Part shown: positions 1-8,971 of the stretch, piece after piece
How the letters are laid out: every line of letters starts with the position of its first letter
How positions within the stretch are numbered: position 1 is the first letter of the stretch
NCBI RefSeq assembly: GCF_004117055.1
Contig: NZ_CP026363.1
Location: 193,501-257,500, forward strand
Length of the DNA: 64,000 nucleotides
Direction of reading: 5' to 3'
Source of the DNA: Brevibacillus agri
GTDB taxonomy: Bacteria > Bacillota > Bacilli > Brevibacillales > Brevibacillaceae
Notes under the pieces: model-generated
Seen by the model: only the letters and a program-made list of their open reading frames with translations
Database searches by the model: none
What the model was told of the DNA's origin: nothing
Translations under genes and position numbers: made by a program

Positions 1-610
1 GAATACAACGCTTTTGCGACGGCGGCAGCCACTTTGGCGGTCATTTTCGACTGATCGTGCCCGTGCAAAAGACACTCCGCGATGGCCGCGCGCTTTCCCG
101 CTTTTCCCCGTGCCTCGACCTTGACGGCGAAGCGGTCATCGCCCATTTTCAGCCCCGCAAACGCCGCTACGGCTGCCTCGCGCACCCGCGGCTTGCGCAG
201 CAATCGGCACAGCCCTGCCGCAAGCCGCGCTACCCACTCCTGGTCGAAGCACAGCCGCGTCGATACCGATGGGACACCGAGCGTCCGGGCCAATGTCTGT
301 TGATCGGAAAAAGGAAAGCGGTACGCCTGCTTTTTGCTTTTTCCCCAGATGGCCCCCGAAGTCGGCGAGCTTGCCGTCTGTCATGCTTCGGACGGACACC
401 CGGCGGTGATGCAGCGTCACGTCATAGCTGGCGCAGGTCGAACCGGAGCGGACGCACTTTCCCCGCCGTTTCCCGGCAAAACGCTTCCGCTTTTTCCAGG
501 CTGCGCCCTGCCGCATACACGCGGCCGGGGTATAGGTTCCCCAGCTCTTTGCATATTGTCGCGCCCACGTAGCCGTAGCCACCCACTACGACAATTTTGT
601 CTTTATCCAT
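1..610 (-). pseudogene. Saccharopine dehydrogenase-like NAD(P)-binding protein, decayed
   Basis: The first ~60 codons read as a Rossmann start (MDKDKIVVVGGYGYVGATIC) from an ATG at 610 with an AAGGA ribosome site, then stop at a TGA near 422. Homology-like sequence resumes in another frame (around MTDGKLADFGGH) and in a third frame from about position 290 to the window edge, where it reads LGVPSVSTRLCFDQEWVARL and ends near TAKVAAAVAKALY. Three frames plus a missing middle (saccharopine dehydrogenase-like oxidoreductases are usually 350-400 residues) show a dead gene with an internal deletion. The left end runs off the window, so its true 3' end is not visible. The family call rests on the N-terminal glycine motif and overall feel and is moderate. 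Confidence 0.6.
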
Positions 611-651
611 AAGCTCTCGTCCTTTTGCTGTGAAAAACGTCCCGCCGTGTT

Positions 652-1128
652 TCACAAGATGGGTGTGACCGCCTGCGGGCAGGCAAAGCGGTCGTATCGG
701 GTTGGTTTTGTTGACGCAAGTACGCGCCCTCGGCCCAGGCCGATGTTTGTCACTGGCGCGTCCACCGTTCCCTCCTGCAACGTGACACGCGCCGCAAGTC
801 CCGCCTCGGCCGTCCTGCGCTGAGCCTGCGCAAGCATCTGCGCCGCGGCGCTTCGTCGCTCTGGATGCCAGCCAGCAGTTGTTCCAGCGAGTCCCAAGTG
901 GCTACTTTGAACGTCCCTGCTGCCGCTGTGTTTTCCATATAGACGGCCGGAATCAGGGAGGGAGCCTTCGGTGTCAGCAGCGTGATCGCGGCGGCTGGGC
1001 TGTCGCTGGATGCGCTCGCCGCTTCCCTTTTGCTGATTGGACGTATCGGCTGCGCAGCCTGCCAAAAGCGCCATGGCAGCGAGCCCGCCGACGAAGACAC
1101 GGGCAAATTGACGGTAAATAAACGTCAT
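652..1128 (-). pseudogene. Remnant of ABC substrate-binding lipoprotein joined to methyltransferase scrap
   Basis: From the ATG at 1128 the protein begins with a lipoprotein signal (MTFIYRQFARVFVGG, lipobox LLAGC). After about 35 codons the likely coding frame shifts and reads SPAAAITLLTPKAPSLIPAV, resembling the start of a mature periplasmic-type binding domain. Further on, back in the first frame, MLAQAQRRTAEAGLAARVTL resembles the SAM-binding region of a class I methyltransferase. No single frame carries a whole domain, so this is decayed DNA with at least one deletion joining two genes. A Fur-like box lies about 80 bp upstream, which suggests the lost genes served iron or metal uptake. 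Confidence 0.5.
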
Positions 1129-1207
1129 GAGGTCTTTTCCAACTCCTTGCGTAATGGATAGATCGGGGAAATCGGGCGACGAGCGTTGACTTTTGGCCCG
1201 CATTCAT

Positions 1208-1222
1208 TAAGAATTATTCTCA
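1208..1222. promoter_or_regulatory. Fur-like box
   Basis: TAAGAATTATTCTCA is a near-perfect 7-1-7 inverted repeat that matches 11 of 14 positions of the Bacillus Fur/PerR/Zur-type core TGATAATNATTATCA. It lies between the leftward lipoprotein remnant and the rightward LuxR-type gene, about 80 bp from each start, so it could act on either. Fur is preferred over PerR or Zur only because a metal-uptake-like lipoprotein follows. Confidence 0.5.
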
Positions 1223-1301
1223 ATTATAGAGATGAGCCAAGGGAGTACCATCCCACAAATATGGGATTTCCTTCGCTCGCTCCACACAGGAGAACGCGCA
1301 G

Positions 1302-2397
1302 ATGAATGCAAAATGGGAAGCAAGCAAACGAAAACTGCTCGCGCTCGCTCGGCGCCACCCCGCTTCCTCCCAGGATTACCGGACGGCACTCCTGCAGTTG
1401 CTGCGGGAGTGCCTGCCTTTTGACGGGGCTTGCTGCACGGCGGTCGACCCGCAGACGCTGCTGTCGACAGGCGCGATCACGGAAGACGGCGTGGAAGCGA
1501 TACACCACGGCATTTTCGAGCACGAATATTTACGCGAAGACTTCATCCGTTACGAACAACTGAGCAGGGCGGCAGAGCCTGTCGCCACGCTGTATCAAGC
1601 GACAGGCGGAGAGCTTGCGAAGAGTGAGCGCTACCGCAACGTCTTGCTCCCGGCAGGCTTTGCTGACGAGTTGCGAGCAGCGCTCAAGTACGATGGGGCT
1701 TGCTGGGGATTTTTGACGCTGTTTCGCTTTCAGGGGCGTCCTGTTTTTAGCGAGGAGGAGCGCGAGTGGATGGCAGAGCTGGCACCGCTGATCGCCTACC
1801 ATTTGCGAAAAACAGCCCTCTCCCTGCCAGCCGAGGACACCTCCTGGATGGAGGAAGAGACGGGAATCGTCATGATGTCTGAGCGGCTGGCTATCCACTC
1901 GGCCAACGCCACCGCAGACAGGTGGCTTTCGCTGTTGCGCAGGTGGGAGTCGATCGATCGCCACATTTTGCCCCGGCCAGTGCGCGCCGTCTGCTTCCGG
2001 GCGTTGGCGCAGTTGAACGAGCCTGCCCCCCAAAGCCTCCATGGCCAAAGTGTGCATCCGCATGCCGGACGGCCCGTATGTCACGATTCAGGCAAGCCCG
2101 ATGCACGGCATGGACGGCGCTGTCCACCTCGCCGTCTTGTTCGGTCCGGCCAAGCCTGCCGATATTCTCCCGCTGGTCTGCGAAGCGTACGGATTGTCCG
2201 AACGGGAAAAGCAGATTCTCGGCCAGATCGTCCGCGGCTCGTCCACCAAGGAGCTGGCCCGCGCGTTGCACATCTCCGCTTATACGGTGCAGGATCATTT
2301 GAAGTCGATTTTCGTGAAAACGGGGGTATCCAGCAGGCGCGAGCTGATCTGGCAGTTGTTTTCACGCTTCGGGGTGGAGGCGGGCAGCCGCGAATAG
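1302..2397 (+). pseudogene. LuxR-type transcriptional regulator with single-base frameshift
   Basis: The ATG at 1302 follows CAGGAG. The first ~240 codons encode a soluble sensor-like region of unclear ligand; the last ~60 codons, in the next frame, encode a LuxR/FixJ helix-turn-helix (LSEREKQILGQIVRGSSTKE, then ALHISAYTVQDHLKSIFVKT). The frames join cleanly if one C is removed from the six-C run at 2026-2031, giving about 364 residues. Without that correction the ORF runs to 2636 with a nonsense C-terminus and no DNA-binding domain. It may be a real mutation, a slippage-prone switch or a sequencing error. A bidirectional terminator follows. Confidence 0.8.
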
Positions 2398-2411
2398 CGA
2401 CAGCAATAGCA

Positions 2412-2456
2412 AAAAGCCTGATCGCATCCAGTCTGGTTGGGGACGATCAGGCTTTT
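2412..2456. terminator. Bidirectional intrinsic terminator
   Basis: AAAAGCCTGATCG (2412-2424) pairs with CGATCAGGCTTTT (2444-2456), a 13-bp stem with a 19-nt loop and A/T runs on both sides. It separates the rightward LuxR gene from the convergent coiled-coil gene. Confidence 0.85.
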
Positions 2457-2466
2457 GCTTTTTGCC

Positions 2467-3405
2467 TCACGCATTTTCAATTAAAGCAAGCGATTTTTGC
2501 CGAAGCTCGGCTATCTCGGCTTCCACCGCCTTCAGCTCCCGCTGGAGGTCGTTCAACAGACTTTCCACCTTCGACCGCTTTTCCTTCGCCTGGCGCAGCG
2601 ACGTCGAGATGCGATCCTGGACGATCCAGTCGGTAATGATGTTGTCGAAGAAAAAGTCTGCGAAGGTCAGCATTTCGCCAATCTCGATGCGGATGTGGCT
2701 CTGGCGCTGCACGTCTTGCAGCTCCCGCTCGAATCGCCGCAAGCTTTTTTGCGCCTGGTGGATCGACTCGCGGGCTTCGTTGATCCGGTTGTGCTTCATC
2801 GCGGTGGAAATCGCACCGCCGCCGAACATGTCCCACGTCCCCCAGGAGCTGGCGGAGTCGAGCTTGTCGATCGCCTTGCGGAGCTGCAAAATCGCGGCAC
2901 TCCCCGCGCTGATCGCCTCTTGCAGCTCTTTTTCGTGCGCTCCCAGTTCGGCTTCCCGCTCGCTATGTACACGTAGCTGCATCGCCAGCTCAGGCCGCTG
3001 CTTGCGAATCAGCCGCTCCTTCTCGACGAGCAGAGCGACGAGCCGCGCTTCCAGATCCGACATCTGCTGCAGCCTGCGCTCTACCTCTGCAAGCTCCTCT
3101 TCCAGCTCTTTTACGGTATCGGCCGCTTCCTCGTACTTCATTTTCGCTTGCAAAAGCTCTTCCGTTTCCTTGGACAGCTTCTCTTCTTTTTTTCCAATCA
3201 GGCTGTAAAAAAACGCGCCAAAGGACATGCCGGTCAATTTATCCACGTCGCGCTGCTCCCGCTGCAATTGCTTGTGCAGCAACTCGCGTTTTTGCACGGC
3301 TTCTTTGTACTGCTCCTGCAAAAGCTTCACATTGTGCTCCGCATGAAGCTTTTGGCGCAGTTGGGCTTTGACTTGTGCAACCTGGCCGTTCAATTCCTGA
3401 AACAC
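2467..3405 (-). CDS. Coiled-coil protein of unknown function
   Basis: A protein of about 312 residues rich in Glu, Lys, Gln and Arg with long heptad-like stretches (for example ETEELLQAKMKYEEAADTVK and KELEEELAEVERRLQQM), interrupted near the middle by a Gly-rich break (WGTWDMFGGGAIS) followed by ITDWIVQDRISTS near the end. No signal peptide or membrane segment is seen. The GTG at 3405 is preferred because GGGGAGG sits 5-9 bases upstream; an ATG at 3441 in frame lacks a good site. I do not recognise the family. A cytosolic scaffold or stress protein is possible, but this is not shown by sequence. Confidence 0.75.
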   Translation of the reverse strand: MFQELNGQVAQVKAQLRQKLHAEHNVKLLQEQYKEAVQKRELLHKQLQREQRDVDKLTGMSFGAFFYSLIGKKEEKLSKETEELLQAKMKYEEAADTVKELEEELAEVERRLQQMSDLEARLVALLVEKERLIRKQRPELAMQLRVHSEREAELGAHEKELQEAISAGSAAILQLRKAIDKLDSASSWGTWDMFGGGAISTAMKHNRINEARESIHQAQKSLRRFERELQDVQRQSHIRIEIGEMLTFADFFFDNIITDWIVQDRISTSLRQAKEKRSKVESLLNDLQRELKAVEAEIAELRQKSLALIENA

Positions 3406-3514
3406 GGCTACCCCTCCCCTGCAAACCCTTTCTTTTTTCATACGGGAGCAACGTGCAAATGTTTCAGTTTTTGGAAAATGGCCGTTCCTTTTCCTTATCG
3501 GCGCTCTGCCCTGC

Positions 3515-3901
3515 TCAAGACATTTGATAAATTTGGATCAGATTGCCGCACGTATCGTCCAATACAGCCAAGGTCACGTCTCCGGCTTCCGTCGGCGCCT
3601 TCGTAAAGACGACGCCGAGCTTGGTCAGCCGCTCGTACTCCTTGTGAACGTCGCTCACTTCAAACGCCGTCGCCGGGATGTTTTGCTCAAAAATGGCTTT
3701 TTGGTAGGCCAAAGCCGCAGGATTCGTGTTTGGCTCCAAAACGAGTTGCACACCATCCGGGTCTTCCGGAGACACCACCGTCAACCATTTGACCCCGCCC
3801 ATTGGAATATCCATTTTGGTCACGAACCCGAGGACGTCCGTGTAAAACTTGTGCGCCTTGTTCTGATCGTCTACAAAAATACTCGCCAAGCTGATTCGCA
3901 T
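3515..3901 (-). CDS. Glyoxalase/bleomycin-resistance fold protein (VOC family)
   Basis: A 128-residue single-domain VOC protein. It opens with the typical beta strand and FYTDVLGF helix (MRISLASIFVDDQNKAHKFY), has a central EPNTNP region and ends with LAVLDDTCGNLIQIYQM, the C-terminal metal-site strand of the family. Members act as lyases, dioxygenases or antibiotic-binding proteins, and the substrate cannot be read from sequence. The start at 3901 is chosen because GGAGGG precedes it; an upstream in-frame extension has no site. Confidence 0.9.
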   Translation of the reverse strand: MRISLASIFVDDQNKAHKFYTDVLGFVTKMDIPMGGVKWLTVVSPEDPDGVQLVLEPNTNPAALAYQKAIFEQNIPATAFEVSDVHKEYERLTKLGVVFTKAPTEAGDVTLAVLDDTCGNLIQIYQMS

Positions 3902-4020
3902 AGTGGCCCTCCTGCTTTTTTTCAAGTTTATTCCGCTAGTGTACCCCACTCAAGCCGCTTGCCTACCTGTCATCGTGTACAACTGCCAAAAATTCCTCGC
4001 TCGCTCATGAACGCTCCCTG

Positions 4021-5121
4021 CTACGCCTGCAAAGCCTCTCTTAACTTCTGATCGAGCACCTGAAAGACGTTTTGCAGCTTTTCCTTCGGGATCGTCGCAT
4101 AGCGGTCGCCGAGGCTGACCTCATAGTAGCTGGTAGCCTCGTCTACCTCCCGAACATAATGCGAGAGCCCCACTCCCGTCTCCTCGCACACGGCGAGCAG
4201 GATAGGCTCCAACCGCTCCTTGGGCAAGCTGATGTGAACGTGAAACATGTTGGATACCGGCACAGTCGGCCGCGTGGAAATGCCGTGGCACTGGTTGTAC
4301 AATCCGGCAAGCTCCTTGGCCTGCTCGTAATACTCGGCGAACTTGTCCTTTCTCGCCTCGAAGCAGACGTCAGCCGGAATGATGTACGGATACAGGCTGA
4401 TTAAATCGCCGCCATGCCGTCTTTTCCAGACAATCGCTTCCTTCGTGAAAGCGGCGTCCCCTGCCAAAATCGCTCCGGCAATGCCGCCGATCCCTTTGTA
4501 GACGGAAATGTAGACACTGTCGAACAAGGCGCAGACCTCGGCGGCTGTTTTCTGGTAGTACGGCAACGTTTCCAAAAGCCTCGCCCCATCCATGTGCAGG
4601 CGAATGCCTTTTTCCCGACAGTAGTGGGAGATCGCTTCCAGCTCTTCATACGGCGGCAACTGTCCGCCGATCTCGCGCTGGGGCAGTTCCAGCAGCAGGC
4701 AGGCGATCTCTTCGTTCATGCCCAGAACGTCCGCAAGCGAGATCACCCGGTCTTTGTCGGCAAGCAGCACAGGCTCGATCTGATGCAGCTTCCGCAGCCC
4801 GTCCTCCTCGTGAATCTCCAGATGGCAGAGCGGGTGGTAGGCCACTTTGCGGATTCCTTTCGCGTCGCACCAGATGCGCATGGCGATTTGCTGGGCCATC
4901 GTGCCGCTCGGGAAAAAGACGGCCGATTCTTTGCCCAAATATTTCGCCATCTTGTTTTGAAAGTTGTCGATGACTTCTCCCGATCCGTACACATCCGCAG
5001 CCAGATCGCCGTCCACCTCTTGAAAAATGCGCTGCAATTGACGGATGTCCCTCTTGCTGTGCCCTGCGACTTGATAGGTCGTTTGATTGAAAGCTTGCAG
5101 CAGCGTTTTTTGAGCGCCCAT
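4021..5121 (-). CDS. Threonine aldolase-type beta-eliminating lyase (PLP enzyme)
   Basis: A 366-residue fold-type I PLP enzyme. Seen in order: DVYGSGEVIDNFQNKMAKYL, FFPSGTMAQQIAMRIWCDAK (cofactor-phosphate site), LHMDGARLLE with the Asp that contacts the PLP nitrogen, and SVYISVYKGIGGIAGA with the Schiff-base Lys. This matches low-specificity L-threonine aldolase/beta-eliminating lyase proteins, which cleave beta-hydroxy amino acids to glycine and an aldehyde; the substrate here is inference. The start at 5121 is favoured (GGGGACC upstream); a longer frame to 5694 overlaps the regulator upstream and is noise. It stands 110 bp downstream of adaA on the same strand. Confidence 0.85.
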   Translation of the reverse strand: MGAQKTLLQAFNQTTYQVAGHSKRDIRQLQRIFQEVDGDLAADVYGSGEVIDNFQNKMAKYLGKESAVFFPSGTMAQQIAMRIWCDAKGIRKVAYHPLCHLEIHEEDGLRKLHQIEPVLLADKDRVISLADVLGMNEEIACLLLELPQREIGGQLPPYEELEAISHYCREKGIRLHMDGARLLETLPYYQKTAAEVCALFDSVYISVYKGIGGIAGAILAGDAAFTKEAIVWKRRHGGDLISLYPYIIPADVCFEARKDKFAEYYEQAKELAGLYNQCHGISTRPTVPVSNMFHVHISLPKERLEPILLAVCEETGVGLSHYVREVDEATSYYEVSLGDRYATIPKEKLQNVFQVLDQKLREALQA

Positions 5122-5231
5122 GTTGGCAGGTCCCCTTTTTCTCCATACTGAGTAGACTGCGAACAGCCTGATCGTGCCAGCACGATCTTCTCTCTCCAAG
5201 ATATCACATCTTGTTCGCAGCCTACCGCTGA

Positions 5232-5795
5232 TTATTGGTTCCCGTGCAGTTGGTTTTGGCGGTATTCGCTCGGCGTCTGTCCCGTTGTTTTTTTGAACAG
5301 CGTGATAAAATACGGCGTATTCGGCACGCCTACCTCCGCAGAAATCGCGGCAATCGGCTTGCCAGAGTGCGCCAGCAGTTCCTTCGCCTTGTCGATCCGT
5401 TTTTGCTGAATGTATTCCACAGGGGTCATTTCCTTGATCCGCTTGAATGTCCGATGCAAATGATAGGGACTGCCGTGACACATGTCTGCCAGGTGGGCCA
5501 ACGTCAGCTTTTCGCTGTAGTGAGCGTCGATATAGTTGGTGATTTGCGCGACCCATTCCCGATCGGGCAAACGCTGTCCCGTAGGCTTGCACCTTTTGCA
5601 CGGACGAAACTCTTCGCGAATCGCCTCGCTCGCCTGCTGAAAAATCCGGACATTGCCCCATCTTGGCGGCTTCGACTTGCACGATGGCCGACAAAAAATT
5701 CCGGTCGTTTTCACTGCGTAAAAAAACTGGTCGTCATAGGACGCATCGTTGGTGATGATCGCTTTCCATCTCTCTTCGGTGACACCCAGCTCCAT
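5232..5795 (-). CDS. adaA: AdaA-type methylphosphotriester methyltransferase and AraC-type activator
   Basis: 187 residues. Residues 1-75 form the Ada zinc-binding methyl acceptor, with the four Cys at about 35, 39, 66 and 69 (FCRPSCKSKPP and RPCKRCKP). Residues ~85-185 form an AraC-type double helix-turn-helix (HYSEKLTLAHLADMCHGSPY, then PIAAISAEVGVPNTPYFITL). In the family, irreversible methylation of the first Cys by methylphosphotriesters in DNA turns the protein into an activator of alkylation-repair genes. Divergent alkA 150 bp away fits the B. subtilis adaA/alkA arrangement. The start at 5795 follows GGTGGAGGTGGG; the upstream ATG at 5843 has no site. Confidence 0.92.
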   Translation of the reverse strand: MELGVTEERWKAIITNDASYDDQFFYAVKTTGIFCRPSCKSKPPRWGNVRIFQQASEAIREEFRPCKRCKPTGQRLPDREWVAQITNYIDAHYSEKLTLAHLADMCHGSPYHLHRTFKRIKEMTPVEYIQQKRIDKAKELLAHSGKPIAAISAEVGVPNTPYFITLFKKTTGQTPSEYRQNQLHGNQ

Positions 5796-5944
5796 TTCGC
5801 CCACCTCCACCGTCAGTATATCCTCCGCCGGACTCATCCGCACGGCTATTCCAATAAAATAGCAAGATAACGAAATGACAGCCCAGCTTTCCTGTTATAC
5901 AACTAAGAAGGTTGCCGCCAGACTGACAAGGGAGGCTTTTTTTA

Positions 5945-6913
5945 ATGACGGAAAAAAGCAGAAAGACAGCCGCACAATTGCCGAGCCGTGGTCTACCCGC
6001 CGGGGCTTGGGTCGATAATAGAGAGGAAATCATCTTGCACGTGCCAACACCTTTTTCCTTTACGCAAAACCTGCATTATTTGTCGCGCGCCAAAGACGAG
6101 TGCCTGTATCAGATTGAAAACGATCGCCTATACAAAGCAATCCCGATCGCAGGCCAGACGCCTGTCGTAGAAATTCGCGCAGAGGAAGATGCGCACCTGC
6201 ACATTCGCTTTCTCGGCGACGCCACTCCCACAGCAGACGTGCGCGCGCGAGTCGCGGAGTACGTCTACGACTGGTTCGATCTGGGGACGAATCTGGCTCC
6301 CTTTTACGACATGGCGCAAAAAGACGCCCTGCTGAAAGGGGCAGTCGATTCGTTTTACGGACTGCGCAACATGGGCATCCCCGACCTGTTTGAAGCGATG
6401 AGCTGGGGGATTCTCGGACAGCAGATCAACCTGACATACGCCTACACATTAAAGCGGCGGCTCGTGGAAAATTTCGGACGGTCCGTCATGTGCGAAGGCA
6501 AAACATACTGGGTGTTTCCTGCTCCGGAAACCATTGCAGAGCGGACCGTGCAAGACCTCGCTGTGCTGCGGATGACTGCCAAAAAGTGCGAGTACTTGAT
6601 CGGCGCAGCACAACTCATCGTTGAAGGGAAACTGTCGAAGGAGCTATTATGGGACGGAGGAGATTATCAAAACGCAGAGAAAACACTGGTCAACATTCGC
6701 GGGATCGGTCCGTGGACAGCCAACTACGTCCTCATGCGCTGTCTGAGGATGCCGTCTGCTTTTCCCATTGACGATGTCGGCTTGCACAATGCCATCAAAT
6801 ACGTACAAGGTACGGACAGAAAGCCGACCAAAGCCGAAATCGTTGCGCTGTCCCGCCATTGGACGAGCTGGGAGTCATACGCTACCTTTTATTTATGGCG
6901 TTTTCTTTACTAA
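5945..6913 (+). CDS. alkA: DNA-3-methyladenine glycosylase, AlkA type
   Basis: 322 residues, HhH-GPD superfamily. The N-terminal third is an AlkA-like beta domain; the core has ILGQQINLTYAYTLKRRLVE and the hairpin plus catalytic motif GIGPWTANYVLMRC followed by FPIDDVGL, whose Asp is the catalytic residue. It removes alkylated bases and leaves abasic sites. GGGAGG stands upstream of the ATG. It is divergent from adaA, whose methylated form is the expected activator, and 20 bp ahead of nfo, which cleaves abasic sites, so the pair is a base-excision operon. Confidence 0.93.
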   Translation: MTEKSRKTAAQLPSRGLPAGAWVDNREEIILHVPTPFSFTQNLHYLSRAKDECLYQIENDRLYKAIPIAGQTPVVEIRAEEDAHLHIRFLGDATPTADVRARVAEYVYDWFDLGTNLAPFYDMAQKDALLKGAVDSFYGLRNMGIPDLFEAMSWGILGQQINLTYAYTLKRRLVENFGRSVMCEGKTYWVFPAPETIAERTVQDLAVLRMTAKKCEYLIGAAQLIVEGKLSKELLWDGGDYQNAEKTLVNIRGIGPWTANYVLMRCLRMPSAFPIDDVGLHNAIKYVQGTDRKPTKAEIVALSRHWTSWESYATFYLWRFLY

Positions 6914-6933
6914 CCAAAGGAGGTTCCACCTGA

Positions 6934-8052
6934 ATGCTGAAAATAGGCTCGCACGTCTCATTCTCCGGAAAAGGACTGCTCAATGCCGCCGAGGAAGCCG
7001 CTTCCTACGGCTCTAGCACGTTCATGATCTACACGGGAGCACCGCAAAACACGCGGCGCAAACCGATTGAAGACCAATACATCACCGAGGGCAAGGAAGT
7101 CATGGCCAAAAATGGCGTCGAGGAAATCGTCGTCCATGCCCCGTACATCATCAACCTGGGGTCTTACAAGGAAGACACCTTCGAGCTGGCCGTCCGCTTC
7201 CTGCAGGAAGAAATTCGCCGGACAGACTACATTGGCGTCAAAAACATCGTGCTCCACCCGGGCGCCTATACGGACAAGGACGCGGAGTACGGCATTGCGC
7301 GAATCGCAGAAGGCTTGAACGAAGTGCTCGCCGGGGTCAAAGACACCGACGTAAAAATCGCGCTGGAAACGATGGCGGGCAAAGGAACAGAGATCGGGCG
7401 CAGCTTCGAGGAAATCGCCGCGATCATCGAAAAAGTGGAAGACAACAGCAAGCTCGCCGTCTGCATGGACACTTGCCATATTCACGATGCGGGCTATGAT
7501 ATCGTCCACGATTTTGACGGCGTCCTGGAGCAGTTTGACCGGATTATCGGGCTGGATCGCCTCACCGTCGTCCACCTAAACGACAGCAAAAACTTCCGCG
7601 GAGCGCAAAAAGACCGCCACGCGCCCATCGGTGCCGGACTGATCGGCTTCGACGCCATGAGCTACATCGTGAACCACGAGAAAATCCGCCACTTGCCGCT
7701 CGTGCTGGAAACGCCGTGGATCGGAAAAGAAAAAGGCAAGGAACGCCCGATGTACGAAGCAGAAATCGCGCTGCTGCGCGGCGAGGTGGAAAAACGGTTC
7801 GGGGACGAGTTCATGGACCACGTAGAGCGCCTGGACTACTTTTTCCGCAAACAGGATGTGACCAGACGCGAATACGTCGTCGGCATCTGGGAGCTGTTGA
7901 AAAACGACGCGAAAGCCAAAAAAGCGGACAGCCGCGAGCCGATGGAGCGCCTGTACGACATGGCAGTGGAAGCACGGCTGTTCCCGGAGCTGTCTGAAGA
8001 GCAGCTCAACCACCGCCTGACCGCCTGGTTCGCGATCCCGAAATTCTCCTAA
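6934..8052 (+). CDS. nfo: Endonuclease IV (AP endonuclease) with C-terminal extension
   Basis: 372 residues with AAAGGAGG before the ATG. Metal-ligand motifs of endonuclease IV are present: [48 protein letters not shown] and LETPW. The enzyme cleaves the backbone at abasic sites. The usual protein ends near residue 280-300; here about 75 more residues follow (from [18 protein letters not shown] to WFAIPKFS), rich in helix-forming residues and without an obvious known motif. It follows alkA closely and is probably cotranscribed, so the AlkA product is handed on as substrate. Confidence 0.95.
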   Translation: MLKIGSHVSFSGKGLLNAAEEAASYGSSTFMIYTGAPQNTRRKPIEDQYITEGKEVMAKNGVEEIVVHAPYIINLGSYKEDTFELAVRFLQEEIRRTDYIGVKNIVLHPGAYTDKDAEYGIARIAEGLNEVLAGVKDTDVKIALETMAGKGTEIGRSFEEIAAIIEKVEDNSKLAVCMDTCHIHDAGYDIVHDFDGVLEQFDRIIGLDRLTVVHLNDSKNFRGAQKDRHAPIGAGLIGFDAMSYIVNHEKIRHLPLVLETPWIGKEKGKERPMYEAEIALLRGEVEKRFGDEFMDHVERLDYFFRKQDVTRREYVVGIWELLKNDAKAKKADSREPMERLYDMAVEARLFPELSEEQLNHRLTAWFAIPKFS

Positions 8053-8139
8053 ATACTCCTGCTCGAAAAAGCATCAACCTGGCTGCGCGGCTTCCTTTTG
8101 TTGAGGGCGAAATGACAATCCAAAACAGGAGGAAGCCGC

Positions 8140-8490
8140 ATGCATGCCAGCGAAAAGCCCGGCGCAAGCCACCAACAGAACGGCCTGAAAACCTACACCC
8201 TTCTCGGGCCCGACCGCCGCCCTAACCAAAGTTACTCTCGCGGTACGCTGGGAGGATATCGGCGGCGCCACATATACGGACGCCTCGATTGCCCCTCCGC
8301 TCTGCGGGCTATAGCCAAAGGCGGGTATGTGGCCCAGCGGGTGTTTTTTGCCGATGAAAAAACGGCTCTGGCAGCGGGCTATCGTCCGTGCGCAGTTTGT
8401 TTGCCGGAAAAGTATGCGCAGTGGAAAGCGGAGCGCACTACCTCCGGCCTGTCGGAAGCTCCTGAATCCGGCAATTGTGAAACGCCGTAA
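8140..8490 (+). CDS. Small Ada-type zinc-binding domain protein
   Basis: 116 residues, with AGGAGG upstream of the ATG. Residues ~44-95 resemble the metal-binding fold of Ada N-termini: RLDCPSALRAIAKGGYV, FFADEKTALAAGYRPCAVCL. Only three Cys are evident (51, 84, 87), where canonical Ada uses four, so His44 or another residue would have to be the fourth ligand. There is no AraC or methyltransferase domain. It follows nfo by 87 bp on the same strand, so a role linked to alkylated DNA is plausible. Its last 53 bp overlap the convergent gene at 8438-8866. Confidence 0.75.
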   Translation: MHASEKPGASHQQNGLKTYTLLGPDRRPNQSYSRGTLGGYRRRHIYGRLDCPSALRAIAKGGYVAQRVFFADEKTALAAGYRPCAVCLPEKYAQWKAERTTSGLSEAPESGNCETP

Positions 8491-8866
8491 TTTTCCACAC
8501 GCCACGTTGCTTGACGACCACATTCGTATTGATCGAGTCTCTGTCGTTTGGGTCCTGTTCGGGATTCGCCAGTCTGGCCTCGCCCGTTGCGTGCACCACA
8601 GCTACGTTTTCTGCAAGAAACCGCGGCTTGCATTCAGCAAGAGCGCTCGACTCCAATGTCGAACCTTTCAACGGCCCGTGAAACAGCCACCCATGCACCT
8701 CGGCGATTTGCGCCCTTCCCTTCAGATGCTGCCCCATGAACGTCACGTAGTCCGCATCTTCGGTAAAACAATCCCCGTACGCCGCGGCATCTCCCCGATT
8801 CCAGGCATCAACCAGCGCAACAAACACCTCGCGAATGTCTTGCACGTCTTTTTCCCGCTGATTCAT
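8438..8866 (-). CDS. SnoaL-like/DUF4440-type small protein
   Basis: 142 residues with the cone-fold pattern of SnoaL/SgcJ proteins: IREVFVALVDAWNRGDAAAY, FTEDADYVTFMG, and the C-terminal strand VVKQRGVWKITAFHNCRIQE. Such proteins include ketosteroid isomerase relatives and SgcJ/EcaC-type enzymes; no substrate can be assigned. It is divergent from the MarR gene at 9023, and a palindrome in the shared upstream region may control both. Confidence 0.8.
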   Translation of the reverse strand: MNQREKDVQDIREVFVALVDAWNRGDAAAYGDCFTEDADYVTFMGQHLKGRAQIAEVHGWLFHGPLKGSTLESSALAECKPRFLAENVAVVHATGEARLANPEQDPNDRDSINTNVVVKQRGVWKITAFHNCRIQELPTGRR

Positions 8867-8971
8867 TTTTGCTCAAATCCTTTCCGTTATAGGATGGGGA
8901 AAATCGCTTTGCTTTTGTGCTATACTTGTGTCCAGAAAAAAGCTTAATCAACCAGTTATCTTAACTGAATG

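Noticed and set aside
4021..5694. 557-codon frame extending the threonine aldolase gene upstream
   Set aside because: The extra 191 codons overlap adaA in another frame, look like no protein, and a sensible start lies at 5121.
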